Below, piece after piece: positions 33,548 through 42,565 of a DNA stretch of 64,000 nucleotides. This DNA comes from Hymenobacter arizonensis (GTDB taxonomy: Bacteria > Bacteroidota > Bacteroidia > Cytophagales > Hymenobacteraceae): NCBI RefSeq assembly GCF_900115775.1, contig NZ_FOXS01000004.1, positions 186,001 through 250,000 on the forward strand, given 5' to 3'. Numbering within the stretch: position 1 is the stretch's first letter; every line of letters begins with the position of its first letter. The notes beneath the pieces are model-generated. The model made no database searches and was not told the DNA's origin. It was given only the letters and a program-made list of their open reading frames with translations. The position numbers and the translations under genes were made by a program.

Positions 33548-34342
33548 ATGCCGGAAACTCCTGCCTTAGAACTTCGAACCGTAGCCGTAACACGCTACGT
33601 GACCCCCCTCCGGGAAGGCGGCTCCCTCCCCGCCCTGGTCGAAGCCGACGATAACTTCCTTTACGTCCTGAAATTCCGGGGCGCAGGCCAGGGCGTCAAA
33701 GCCCTCATCGCCGAGCTTATCGTAGGTGAAATGGCCCGCACCCTCGGCCTGCGCGTGCCGGAGCTGGTTTTTTGCGAACTGGACGAAGCCTTCGGCCGCA
33801 CCGAGCCCGATGAGGAAATCCAGGATTTGCTGCAGGCCAGCACCGGCCGCAATCTGGCGCTGCACTACCTCTCCGGTGCTATCACTTTCGATGCTCTGGT
33901 CACCACCATCGAGCCGCGGCTGGCCTCCCAAATCGTGTGGCTCGACTGCCTCACGCTGAACGTGGACCGCACCGCCCGCAACACCAACCTGCTCATGTGG
34001 CACAAGGAATTGTGGCTCATCGACCACGGCGCCGCGCTCTACGCCCACCACGCCGGCCCCGAGTGGGCCAAGCCCCGCCCGCGCCCCTTCCCCCAAGTGA
34101 AAGACCACGTGCTGCTGCCCCGCGCCAGCGAGCTAGCCGAAGTTGAAGCCGAGAGCCGTGCCCAGCTCACGCCCGAGCGCATCCGCGCCATCGTCGCCCT
34201 GGTGCCCGACGAATGGCTAACCAATGGCGACGCCCCACCTCAGCAGCAGCGCGACGACTACGTCCGCTTCCTGGAAACCCGCTTAGCGGCATCAGAAACC
34301 TTTGTTCAGGAAGCCCAGGATGCTCGCAATGCAATTATTTGA
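33548..34342 (+). CDS. HipA-like kinase-fold protein
   Basis: 264 residues from the ATG of MPETPALELRTVAVTRY. Kinase-like features: LYVLKFRGAGQGVKAL (N-lobe; K42 may be the ATP-binding lysine), a catalytic-loop-like NVDRTARNTN at 138-147, and a DFG-like LIDHG at 157-161. These match the HipA-type kinase family that lacks the N-terminal HipA domain. HipA kinases phosphorylate protein targets such as a tRNA synthetase and cause growth arrest; the target here is unknown. It overlaps the next gene (DUF3037) by 14 nt, and the two form a coupled pair. No DNA-binding HipB-like antitoxin is next to it. Confidence 0.85.
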   Translation: MPETPALELRTVAVTRYVTPLREGGSLPALVEADDNFLYVLKFRGAGQGVKALIAELIVGEMARTLGLRVPELVFCELDEAFGRTEPDEEIQDLLQASTGRNLALHYLSGAITFDALVTTIEPRLASQIVWLDCLTLNVDRTARNTNLLMWHKELWLIDHGAALYAHHAGPEWAKPRPRPFPQVKDHVLLPRASELAEVEAESRAQLTPERIRAIVALVPDEWLTNGDAPPQQQRDDYVRFLETRLAASETFVQEAQDARNAII

Positions 34343-34703
34343 GTACGCCGTGCTCCGCGTGGTGCCCCGCGTCGAGCGCGAAGAATTCCTCAACGTGGGC
34401 GTCATCGTGTACTGCCGGTCGCAAGGCTTCCTCGAAACCCGCTTCGAGCTACCCGAAGCCCGGCTGCAGGCCTTCGCGCCCGACCTCGACCTGGAAGAGA
34501 TAACCGACCGCCTACAAGCCTTCGCCCGCATTTGCCAGGGCCGCGCCACTGGCGGCACCATCGGCCAACTGCCCATTGCCGAGCGATTCCGCTGGCTCAC
34601 CGCCACGCGCAGCACCGTGGTACAAACCTCACCCGTACACCCCGGTCTCTGCGTCGATGCCAGTGAAAAGCTGAGCCGCCTTTATGCCCAGCTAGTCGAA
34701 TAG
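34329..34703 (+). CDS. DUF3037 family protein
   Basis: 124 residues from the ATG of MQLFEYAVLRVVPRVERE; another ATG three codons upstream is possible. The family signature EYAVLRVVPRVEREEFLNVGVIVYC is split by common variants, with the typical later block LPIAERFRWLTATRSTVVQTSPVHPG. No known enzyme motif. Encoded in overlap with the HipA-like kinase gene; this pairing is recurrent in bacteria, so the protein is a candidate partner, substrate or antagonist of the kinase (inference). Confidence 0.85.
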   Translation: MQLFEYAVLRVVPRVEREEFLNVGVIVYCRSQGFLETRFELPEARLQAFAPDLDLEEITDRLQAFARICQGRATGGTIGQLPIAERFRWLTATRSTVVQTSPVHPGLCVDASEKLSRLYAQLVE

Positions 34704-34721
34704 TACGCTTGCGGTACAATA

Positions 34722-34830
34722 GAACGATGTAGAGACGCGACACTTCGCGTCTCGGTGTCCGCGCCATTCGAATCGATTCAACGTCACCGTTCAACGCCGA
34801 GACGCGAAGTGTCGCGTCTCTACATCGTTC
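34722..34830. repeat. Family C inverted repeat, double hairpin
   Basis: Perfect 34-nt arms (34722-34755 and 34797-34830), spacer 41 nt. Each arm can itself fold: GAGACGCGA-cact-TCGCGTCTC. Two inverted hairpins around a spacer is the layout of a REPIN. It lies between the convergent ends of the DUF3037 gene and the histidine kinase gene. Confidence 0.9.
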
Positions 34831-34831
34831 A

Positions 34832-36175
34832 TTAGAATTCCAGCCGTAAATCAGTCCCCTGACCTGGCACAGATTGCACTTTGATGCTGCCCTTGTGCAG
34901 GCGCATAATCTGCTTGGCCAGACTAAGCCCAATGCCAGTGCCGCCTCTTCGGGTTGTGAAAAAGGGAATGAAAATGCTATCCAGCACGTCGGGCGTAATG
35001 CCGGTCCCGTTGTCGATTACATCAATAACGACGCGGCCATCTTCCTGCTGAAGCGCCCGAAGCTCGATGCGCGGCTGCGGGCTTTCGCGCACGGCGTAAG
35101 CGGCATTTAGCACGAGGTTGATGAGCACCTGCTCCATGAGGCGCGAATCGGCTTGCAGGCACAGGTCGGCTGGTTCTACCGAGGCCAGCAGCTCGATGCT
35201 GGTTTCCGCCAGCTGCGGAGTCATCAGGCCGCGGATGCTGCGAAACAGCTCCTGCAAATACACGGTGGTCAGCTGCGGCGTGCTAATGGTGCTGAAGTCG
35301 CGGTAGACCTGCGAAAATCGCAGCAGCCCTTCGCTGCGGTTTTGAATGATGCCGATGCCCTCAACCACATCGCCCAGCAGGGCCTGCACGGGCGGGGCTG
35401 CAGCATCCAGCTCCCGGCGTAAGTCTCGCCGCAGCGTGTCAGCCAACGAGGCAATGGGCGCCACCGAATTCATAATTTCGTGGGTCATCACGCGCAGCAG
35501 CTTTTGCCAGGCTTCGGTTTCAGTTTCGTCCAGGGCGTGGCTTACGTTTTTGAAGGCCACCAGCGTAAACTCGCGGCCCTGCAGCCGGAACGACGTAGCC
35601 GACAGCAGCAGCTGCATGGTTTTGCTGCCCACCGCGAGCTTCACAACCGTGGAAGCCCCCGGCTGCAGCTGGCCAATGGCCTCGTGCAGCACCGGCAGCC
35701 GCTTTTGCAGCGTGGCCATGCTCTTGAGGTAAGGCAGTTCCAGCGTCCGCTTAAACGACTCGTTGATGGACTCCACCGTGCCGGATGCATCATAGGAAAT
35801 AATGCCCGTATCGATGAGCTGCAGCACCGTTTGCAGGTAAGTGAATTGCGCCTCGCGCTCGGCGCTGAGCTGCCGGAACGTGGCACTGAGCTGATTGAAC
35901 GCCGCGTGCAGCGGCCGCAGGGTACGGTTGGGGTGGGCTTCGTTGAAGTGTTGCGAAAAGTCGCGGTATTGCACCGCCACCAGAAAATCGGCCAGGGCCT
36001 GGTTGCCGCGCGTAACGTGCCGGCCCAGCTCCCACACCGCCAGCACCAGCAGCAGCACTGCCAAACCCAGCAACGCGTATTTTCCGTGCTCCCAGGCCCG
36101 CTCGGCGGCATACAGCAGCCCGAGCAGCACAAGCAGCCGCAGCACTATGCCAATTTCCAGCCGCTTAAAGGTCAT
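34832..36175 (-). CDS. NtrY-like sensor histidine kinase
   Basis: 447 residues from the ATG of MTFKRLEIGIVLRLLVLLG. Two transmembrane helices at about 8-22 and 33-52 (YALLGLAVLLLVLAVWELG) with a very short loop between. A PAS-like region at about 115-215 (LQTVLQLIDTGIISYDASGTVESINESF), HisKA with H-box LLRVMTHEIMNSVAPIASLAD (His about 245), and HATPase_c with N-box EQVLINLVLNAAYAV, G1 VIDNGTGI and G2 GGTGIGLSLAKQIM. The C-terminus is short. The gene overlaps the 3' end of the NtrC-like regulator gene by 11 nt, so they are co-transcribed and coupled. Likely controls the divergent exporter operon. Confidence 0.92.
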   Translation of the reverse strand: MTFKRLEIGIVLRLLVLLGLLYAAERAWEHGKYALLGLAVLLLVLAVWELGRHVTRGNQALADFLVAVQYRDFSQHFNEAHPNRTLRPLHAAFNQLSATFRQLSAEREAQFTYLQTVLQLIDTGIISYDASGTVESINESFKRTLELPYLKSMATLQKRLPVLHEAIGQLQPGASTVVKLAVGSKTMQLLLSATSFRLQGREFTLVAFKNVSHALDETETEAWQKLLRVMTHEIMNSVAPIASLADTLRRDLRRELDAAAPPVQALLGDVVEGIGIIQNRSEGLLRFSQVYRDFSTISTPQLTTVYLQELFRSIRGLMTPQLAETSIELLASVEPADLCLQADSRLMEQVLINLVLNAAYAVRESPQPRIELRALQQEDGRVVIDVIDNGTGITPDVLDSIFIPFFTTRRGGTGIGLSLAKQIMRLHKGSIKVQSVPGQGTDLRLEF

Positions 36176-37544
36176 GTTTTTCGAGGCGGCGGTAGAGGGC
36201 CGTACGGGTAATGCCAAGCTCCTTGGCAGCCTTGGTGATGTTGCCGTTGTGGCGCTCAATCACGCGCAGAATGGTGCTTTTTTCTATTTCACTCAGCTGC
36301 AGAGGGCCCTCGGCGGGCAGTGGCCCGGCGGTGCTAGAAACTGCTGTTTCCATGGCTGAGAAGTGAAAATCTTGCGGGCGCAGCGTATCGCCATCGGCCA
36401 GAATAACGGCCCGCTCTACGGTGTGCTGCAGCTCGCGCACGTTGCCGGGCCAGCTGTGTTGCCGCAGTTTCTGCAAAGTGGCGGTCTCAAAGCTGGGCGT
36501 AGGCTTGCGGTTGCGGGCCGCGTAGATGCCAGCAAAGTGGCGGGCCAGCAGCAGCACATCGTCGCCACGAGCCCGCAGGGGCGGCAGCGTGATTTCGACG
36601 GTATTGAGTCGGTAAATCAAGTCTTTGCGAAACTGCTGCTGGGCTGCGAGCTCATACAGCGGCGCGTTGGTGGCCGAAATCAGCCGGATATCGATGGCCA
36701 CCGGCGCGTTGCTGCCCACCGGAATGATTTGCCGGTTTTGCAGCGCCGTGAGCAGCTTGGCCTGCTGGGCCAGGGAAATGTTGCCGATTTCATCCAGAAA
36801 CAAGGTGCCGCCCGAAGCCGCGGCAAAGCGCCCGATTCGGTCTTCTCGGGCATCGGTAAACGCGCCCTTCTTGTGCCCAAATAGCTCGCTCTCGAAGATG
36901 CCTTCGCTCATGGCCGCTAGGTCGGCTGTCACAAACGGCCTGGCTGCCCGGAAGGACTTTTGATGGAGGGCTTTAGCCACCAGCTCCTTGCCAGTGCCGT
37001 TCTCGCCCAGCAGGAGGATGTTCGCCTCGGTCGGAGCCACTTTTTCCACTTTATGGAACACCTCCTGCATGGCTTCCGACTCGCCCAGCAGCGCAAACTC
37101 GGCAAACGAAGCCGCACGGCGGGGCGCAGCGGGCGCGCCCGACACACGGCCTGCTTCCTTCGATTCGACAGCCGCGGCCAGAGTTTCCAGCAACTGAGCA
37201 TTGTGCCAGGGTTTTACAATAAAATCGGTGGCGCCGGCCTTTAGTGAGCGCACCGCCGTGCTGATTTCCCCGTGGGCGGTAATCATGATGACCGTGGCCG
37301 TGGGGTCTTTTTCGCGAATGCGACCCAGCCAGTACAGCCCCTCGTTGCCCGTGCCGAGGGTGCTTTTGTAATTCATGTCCAGGAAAATGACGTCGAAGCG
37401 CTGCTTGCTCAGCAGCGAGAGCAGCAGCTCGGGGTTCTTCTCGGTCACCACTTCCTGCACCTCAGGCTTGAGCAGCATGCGCACGGCAAACAGCACGTCC
37501 GTGTCGTCGTCAACCACCAAAACACGCGCTTTCTTCAAGACCAT
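36165..37544 (-). CDS. NtrC-family sigma-54-dependent response regulator
   Basis: 459 residues from the ATG of MVLKKARVLVVDDDTDV. Receiver domain with acidic pocket D12-D14 and phospho-acceptor D56 (FLDM). AAA+ domain with Walker A GENGTGKE (about 180-187), the sigma-54 contact loop GAFTDA (227-232) in place of the usual GAFTGA, Walker B LFLDE (about 248-252), and an Arg-containing RLISATN/FRKDLIYRLN region. C-terminal Fis-type helix-turn-helix (GNITKAAKELGITRTALYRRL). Expected to form a ring on enhancer sites and open a sigma-54 promoter when phosphorylated by the adjacent kinase. Direct repeats in the divergent intergenic region are candidate sites. Confidence 0.93.
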   Translation of the reverse strand: MVLKKARVLVVDDDTDVLFAVRMLLKPEVQEVVTEKNPELLLSLLSKQRFDVIFLDMNYKSTLGTGNEGLYWLGRIREKDPTATVIMITAHGEISTAVRSLKAGATDFIVKPWHNAQLLETLAAAVESKEAGRVSGAPAAPRRAASFAEFALLGESEAMQEVFHKVEKVAPTEANILLLGENGTGKELVAKALHQKSFRAARPFVTADLAAMSEGIFESELFGHKKGAFTDAREDRIGRFAAASGGTLFLDEIGNISLAQQAKLLTALQNRQIIPVGSNAPVAIDIRLISATNAPLYELAAQQQFRKDLIYRLNTVEITLPPLRARGDDVLLLARHFAGIYAARNRKPTPSFETATLQKLRQHSWPGNVRELQHTVERAVILADGDTLRPQDFHFSAMETAVSSTAGPLPAEGPLQLSEIEKSTILRVIERHNGNITKAAKELGITRTALYRRLEKHDL

Positions 37545-37688
37545 GGAGCGTACCAAACAAATCAAAACAGGAACCCGCGTCCCATCCCGGGTGCTAAGCA
37601 CCGAAATACTAGCCACAATTGTACTAGTTTCTAAAAACCATCTTCTGAGCGCTGGCGAGCCCTTTTATGCGGTGCCGGGTGTCAGCAG

Positions 37689-37728
37689 TGTATCAGAACC
37701 GAACGGCAGCTGTATCAAAATCGAACAG
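37689..37728 (+). promoter_or_regulatory. Two tandem operator-like sites, TGTATCARAAYCGAACRG
   Basis: Copies at 37689-37706 and 37711-37728 match the consensus TGTATCARAAYCGAACRG with three differences, at the R, Y and R positions. They are offset by 22 bp, about two helical turns. The second fits TGT-N11-ACA. They lie between the divergent NtrC-like and HlyD genes, 130-170 nt before the HlyD start, a usual place for enhancer sites. A weak sigma-54-like TGGCA...TT (37790-37802) lies downstream, without the -12 GC. Confidence 0.5.
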
Positions 37729-37856
37729 TATCGGGGTTGTAACGGTACGCTTTGCGTACAATAAACTATAAATCAATAATTTACTAAATTGGCATCGTTC
37801 TTCGTCTGCTGTTCACAACTGCTTCTTCGGGAGGCAAAGCAAACGCTGCCAAGGAC

Positions 37857-39116
37857 ATGGATGTCATCATCAAAAAGAAAATCTGGACCCCGGCTCGACT
37901 GATGCTGTTGGGTGCGCTGCTACTGCTGGTAGTAGCCGTAGCGGCCATGCTGCTCACGTCAGCCGGCCCAGCCAAGCTCAACGTTGACCCCGAGCGGCTG
38001 ACCATCAGCCCGGTCACCCGCGGGCCGTTTCAAGAGTTTGTGCCCGTTGATGGCATCGTGATGCCCATTAAAACCATTTACCTCGATGCGCCCGAAGGCG
38101 GCACGGTGCAGCGCATTCTGGTGGAAGATGGGGCCACGCTCACTGCCGGCCAGCCCATCATTCAACTGGCCAATACCGACTTGCAGCTGGAAATGGTGAA
38201 CCGCGAAACGGCCGTGTTCGACCTGATGAACAACCTCCAAAACACGCGCAACCTGCTCCAGCAAAACCGCATTCAGCAGCTCAACCAGCAGGCCGAAATC
38301 GAGAACCAGCTGCGCGAGGCCAAGCGGCTGCACGACCTCAACAAGAGCCTTTTCGACCAGAAGGTAATTGCCCGCCAGGAGTACCAGCAGACCAAGAATG
38401 CCTACGATTACCAGCTGCGCCGCAAGCAGCTCAGCCGCCAGGCCCTGCGGCAGGACTCCACCGCCATGCGCGAGCAAATCGACCAGATGCAGCAGTCGGT
38501 AGGCCGCATGCAAAACAACCTCGCCCTGATGCGCCGCAAGCTCGACGACCTCACCATCAAGGCGCCAACGGCCGGCCGCATCACTTCGCTCAACGCCGAA
38601 ATCGGGGAGCTGAAAACCCGCGGCCAGCGCATCGGCCAGCTCGACATGCTCACCGGCCTCAAGGTGCGCGCCACCCTCGACCAGTATTACATCTCGCGCA
38701 TCTTCCCGGGCCAAAAAGGCATCATAACCGTGAACGAAAAGCCCTATGAGTTGAGCGTGAAGAAGATTTTCACGCAGGTGACCCAGGGCGTGCAGGTTGA
38801 CCTTGAGTTTGCCGGTCCCCCGCCTCCCGACCTGCGCCGCGGCCAGACCGTGCCCGTGCGCCTAACCCTAAGCGACCAAACCGTGGCCCTGCGCGTGCCC
38901 CGCGGCGGCTTCAACCAGAAAACCGGCGGCAACTGGATTTTCAAGGTGAGCGCCGACGGCACCAAAGCCTACAAAACCGACATCCGCCTGGGCCGTCAAA
39001 ACCCGGACTACTACGAAGTGCTCGACGGCCTCAAGCCCGGCGACCAGGTCATCACCTCCAGCTACGAAGGGTATGAGAAGATGGGGGAGCTGGAGCTTAA
39101 AGCGAAAGCGCAGTAA
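37857..39116 (+). CDS. HlyD/MacA-like membrane fusion protein of exporter
   Basis: 419 residues. One transmembrane helix at about 15-35 (LMLLGALLLLVVAVAAMLL). A split lipoyl/barrel domain (GTVQRILVEDGATLTAGQPI at about 85-105, and DDLTIKAPTAGRITSLNAEIGE at about 230-250). A long alpha-hairpin coiled coil (about 115-225, many Gln/Asn). C-terminal beta-domain (RVPRGGFNQKTGGNWIFKV, then GLKPGDQVITSSYEGYE). It links the inner-membrane ABC transporter with the outer membrane. First gene of the operon HlyD-ATPase-FtsX-FtsX, divergent from the NtrC-like regulator. A family B repeat lies between it and the ATPase gene. Confidence 0.92.
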   Translation: MDVIIKKKIWTPARLMLLGALLLLVVAVAAMLLTSAGPAKLNVDPERLTISPVTRGPFQEFVPVDGIVMPIKTIYLDAPEGGTVQRILVEDGATLTAGQPIIQLANTDLQLEMVNRETAVFDLMNNLQNTRNLLQQNRIQQLNQQAEIENQLREAKRLHDLNKSLFDQKVIARQEYQQTKNAYDYQLRRKQLSRQALRQDSTAMREQIDQMQQSVGRMQNNLALMRRKLDDLTIKAPTAGRITSLNAEIGELKTRGQRIGQLDMLTGLKVRATLDQYYISRIFPGQKGIITVNEKPYELSVKKIFTQVTQGVQVDLEFAGPPPPDLRRGQTVPVRLTLSDQTVALRVPRGGFNQKTGGNWIFKVSADGTKAYKTDIRLGRQNPDYYEVLDGLKPGDQVITSSYEGYEKMGELELKAKAQ

Positions 39117-39153
39117 ATCAGTCTTAGACCTGAAATTAAAAGAACGTTCTGCT

Positions 39154-39261
39154 GGGTAACCTCACCCCCTGACCCCCTCTCCCGTGGAGAGGGGGAACCG
39201 GTTTGGCGCTTGTGCCGTGGCTCCCCTCTCCGCGGGAGAGGGGCCGGGGGTGAGGTTACCC
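39154..39261. repeat. Family B inverted repeat
   Basis: Arms about 39154-39198 and 39219-39261, near-identical in inverted orientation with a few mismatches. The core is GGTAACCTCACCCCCTGACC then CCCCTCTCCC and GAGAGGGG. It lies inside the exporter operon, between the HlyD and ATPase genes. Confidence 0.85.
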
Positions 39262-39344
39262 CGACTGCGCTCAATAGAACACATACCGCTTTTCTCATCC
39301 ATTTTCTGCAAAAAAGTGCCAACCCTTCTAACCAGCCCACTCCC

Positions 39345-40022
<678 letters not shown>

Positions 40023-40079
40023 CGCCGCAACTCGCGCACATTCATTCTCTGATGCGCTCACGCCTAATCTGCCGAACCC

Positions 40080-42440
40080 ATGCTTCAGCATTCCCTGCTT
40101 CTGATTTACCGAAACTTCAAGCGGTTCAAAACGACCTTTTTTATCAATCTGGTTGGCTTGTCGGTGGGCTTGGCGGGGGCGCTTACCATCTACCTGTGGG
40201 TGCACGATGAATGGAGCTTCGACCGGTACCATGCCACGACCGGGCGGCTGTTCCAAGTGCTGGAAAACCAGCGCACGGCCGAGGGCATCGATACCAAGTA
40301 CGGCACGGCGCCGCTGCTGGCCGAGGCGCTGGCCGAGGAAATGCCCGAAATCGAGTACGCGGCCGTGGCCACGCCGACCAATTTCTTTCCCGGGTTTACG
40401 CTGGTGGCCCAGGAAAAAAACGTACGGGCAAACGCCATATACGCCAGCAAAGACTTTTTCCGCATCTTTTCTTACAACCTGCTCGAAGGCGACCCCGGTC
40501 AGGTGCTGGCCAGCCATGCCGCCGTGGTGCTATCGCAGGAAATGGCCGCCGCGTTGTTCGGCACGGCGGCGAATGCCGTGGGCAAAACGTTGGAATGGCA
40601 GATGGTCGACCTGAAGCAAACCGTCCTCGTGACGGGCGTCTTCGGGCCCATTCCCGCCAATTCTACCGAGCGCTTCGACTGTGTGCTCAGCTTCGAGGCC
40701 TTCAAGGGCATCATGAAAATGGGCAGGTCGATGAATTGGGCCGATGACGGGCCCTTCGGCACCTTTGTGGTGCTGCGCGAAGGGGCTAAGGAGTCGGAGT
40801 TTCGAGCGAAGATTGGCGGCCTACTCCAGCGCAAGCTGAGCACGAACAAGGAACGCGCCCTGCTGGTGCAGCCCTATGCTAATAAGTACCTCTTCGGGGA
40901 GTACACCAACGGCGTGCCGTCGGGCGGGCGGATAGAGTACGTCAAGCTGTTTTCGGCCATTGCGGTGTTCATTCTAGCCATTGCCTGCATCAACTTCATG
41001 AACCTAGCCACGGCGAAGGCCTCGCGCCGGTTGAAGGAAATCGGAATTAAGAAAACCTTGGGGGCCAGCCGCTTTTCGTTGGTCGCGCACTTTTTGGCGG
41101 AATCGGTGCTCATGAGCTTTCTTGCGTTGCTGATTGCGCTGGTTTTGGTCGAGCTGCTGCTGCCCCAGTTCAACGCCATCACCGGCAAGCAGCTCGCCTT
41201 GGCGTTCCAGCCGCACCTGGTGGCGGCGGCGCTCGGCCTGGCTTTGCTCACGGGGCTGCTGGCCGGCAGCTACCCGGCCTTCTACCTATCGGGGCTGCCG
41301 CCGGTGGCGGTCCTCAAGGGCCGGCTCGTCGGTTCCCTGGCCGACCTGTGGACGCGCAAGGGCTTGGTGGTGTTCCAGTTCATGCTCTCCGTGCTGTTCA
41401 TCGTCTGCGTCTGGGTCATCCAGCGCCAGATTGCCTTTGTGCAAAGCAAGGACCTGGGCTACGACCGCCGCGGCGTGGTCGCCTTCGAAGCGGCAGGCAA
41501 AGCGGCCCAGCAGCCCGAGGCGTTTCTGGCCGAGCTAAAGCGGCTGCCGGGCGTGGTGAACGCCACCGGCTTCTGGGGCGCGTTTGTGAACACCTATGAT
41601 GGCCCGGGAGGCCCGATGGAGTGGCAAGGCCGGGAAAGTACCGTCCACCACCTGGGCGTGACCTACGACATGCTCGAAACCTTGGGCATTACGCTGAAAG
41701 AAGGCCGCAGCTTTTCTCCCCAGTTCCGCTCCGACAGCTTTCAGATTATCGTCAACGAGGCCCTCGTGGCCAGCTTCGGCATGAAAAACCCGGTGGGCCA
41801 GGTGCTGGGTGGGCAGCGGATTGTGGGCGTGGCGAAGGACTTTCACCACCAGTCGCTGCACGAGAAAGTGAGGCCCTTTATTTTTCGGCTGGAGCCTAAG
41901 GCAGTCGGTACCGTTCTGGTTCGCTTGGCCCCGGGTCGGGAGCAGGAGACCATCGGGCGGCTTCGCCAGTTCTACGCGGCCTTTAATCCGGGATATACGC
42001 TGACCCACCGTTTTCTCGACGAAGACTATCAGGCCCAGTACGCGTCCGAACGGCGCGTCGGGGTGCTGGCCCAATATTTCGCCGCCTTGGCCATTCTTGT
42101 TTCGTGCCTGGGTTTGTTTGGCCTAACGGCCTTTACCGCGGAAAAGCGGCGCAAGGAAATTGGCATCCGCAAGGTCTTGGGGGCAAGTGAACTCAGCATC
42201 GTTTACCTGCTCTCGAGCGACCTCACCAAGCTCGTCGGGGCGGCGATTCTGCTGGCCTTGCCGGTCAGCTACGTGGTCGTGAAGCAGTGGCTGGATGGCT
42301 TCGAGTACCGAATAGGTTTGGAGTACTGGTATTTCCTGGGCGCCGGCCTCGTGGCCCTGGCCGTGGCGTGGCTCACCATTGGCACCCAAGCGTGGAAAGC
42401 CTCCCGCACCAACCCCACGCTTTGCTTACGAGATGAATAA
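40080..42440 (+). CDS. FtsX/MacB-like ABC transporter permease 1
   Basis: 786 residues. Duplicated MacB_PCD-FtsX layout: first transmembrane helix at about 20-42 (FFINLVGLSVGLAGALTIYLW), a periplasmic domain (about 45-270), then three helices around 280-305, 330-355 and 375-400, an anchor helix at about 420-440 (LVVFQFMLSVLFIVCVWVI), a second periplasmic domain (about 445-660), and a last group of three helices (about 665-690, 715-740, 755-775). Cytoplasmic elbow motif RRLKEIGIKKTLGASR occurs in the first half, RRKEIGIRKVLGASE in the second. Two such permeases in one operon could form a heterodimer. The substrate is unknown; peptides, lipids or lipoproteins are typical for the family. Confidence 0.9.
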   Translation: MLQHSLLLIYRNFKRFKTTFFINLVGLSVGLAGALTIYLWVHDEWSFDRYHATTGRLFQVLENQRTAEGIDTKYGTAPLLAEALAEEMPEIEYAAVATPTNFFPGFTLVAQEKNVRANAIYASKDFFRIFSYNLLEGDPGQVLASHAAVVLSQEMAAALFGTAANAVGKTLEWQMVDLKQTVLVTGVFGPIPANSTERFDCVLSFEAFKGIMKMGRSMNWADDGPFGTFVVLREGAKESEFRAKIGGLLQRKLSTNKERALLVQPYANKYLFGEYTNGVPSGGRIEYVKLFSAIAVFILAIACINFMNLATAKASRRLKEIGIKKTLGASRFSLVAHFLAESVLMSFLALLIALVLVELLLPQFNAITGKQLALAFQPHLVAAALGLALLTGLLAGSYPAFYLSGLPPVAVLKGRLVGSLADLWTRKGLVVFQFMLSVLFIVCVWVIQRQIAFVQSKDLGYDRRGVVAFEAAGKAAQQPEAFLAELKRLPGVVNATGFWGAFVNTYDGPGGPMEWQGRESTVHHLGVTYDMLETLGITLKEGRSFSPQFRSDSFQIIVNEALVASFGMKNPVGQVLGGQRIVGVAKDFHHQSLHEKVRPFIFRLEPKAVGTVLVRLAPGREQETIGRLRQFYAAFNPGYTLTHRFLDEDYQAQYASERRVGVLAQYFAALAILVSCLGLFGLTAFTAEKRRKEIGIRKVLGASELSIVYLLSSDLTKLVGAAILLALPVSYVVVKQWLDGFEYRIGLEYWYFLGAGLVALAVAWLTIGTQAWKASRTNPTLCLRDE

Positions 42441-42565
42441 TTGGCTCTTTCTCAGCAGCCAACAGCTAGTATTTTTTGCCTGAGATGTACGGCCAGCCTT
42501 TGGCCAAAAAGCATCAATACCCTTTTTTCTGCAGGCCAATTGGCCAACCTCAACATACCCTCGCC

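Noticed and set aside
37790..37804. Sigma-54 promoter before the HlyD gene
   Set aside because: TGGCA is present but the -12 GC is replaced by CG, so the match is too weak to annotate as a promoter; kept only as a candidate in the operator entry.
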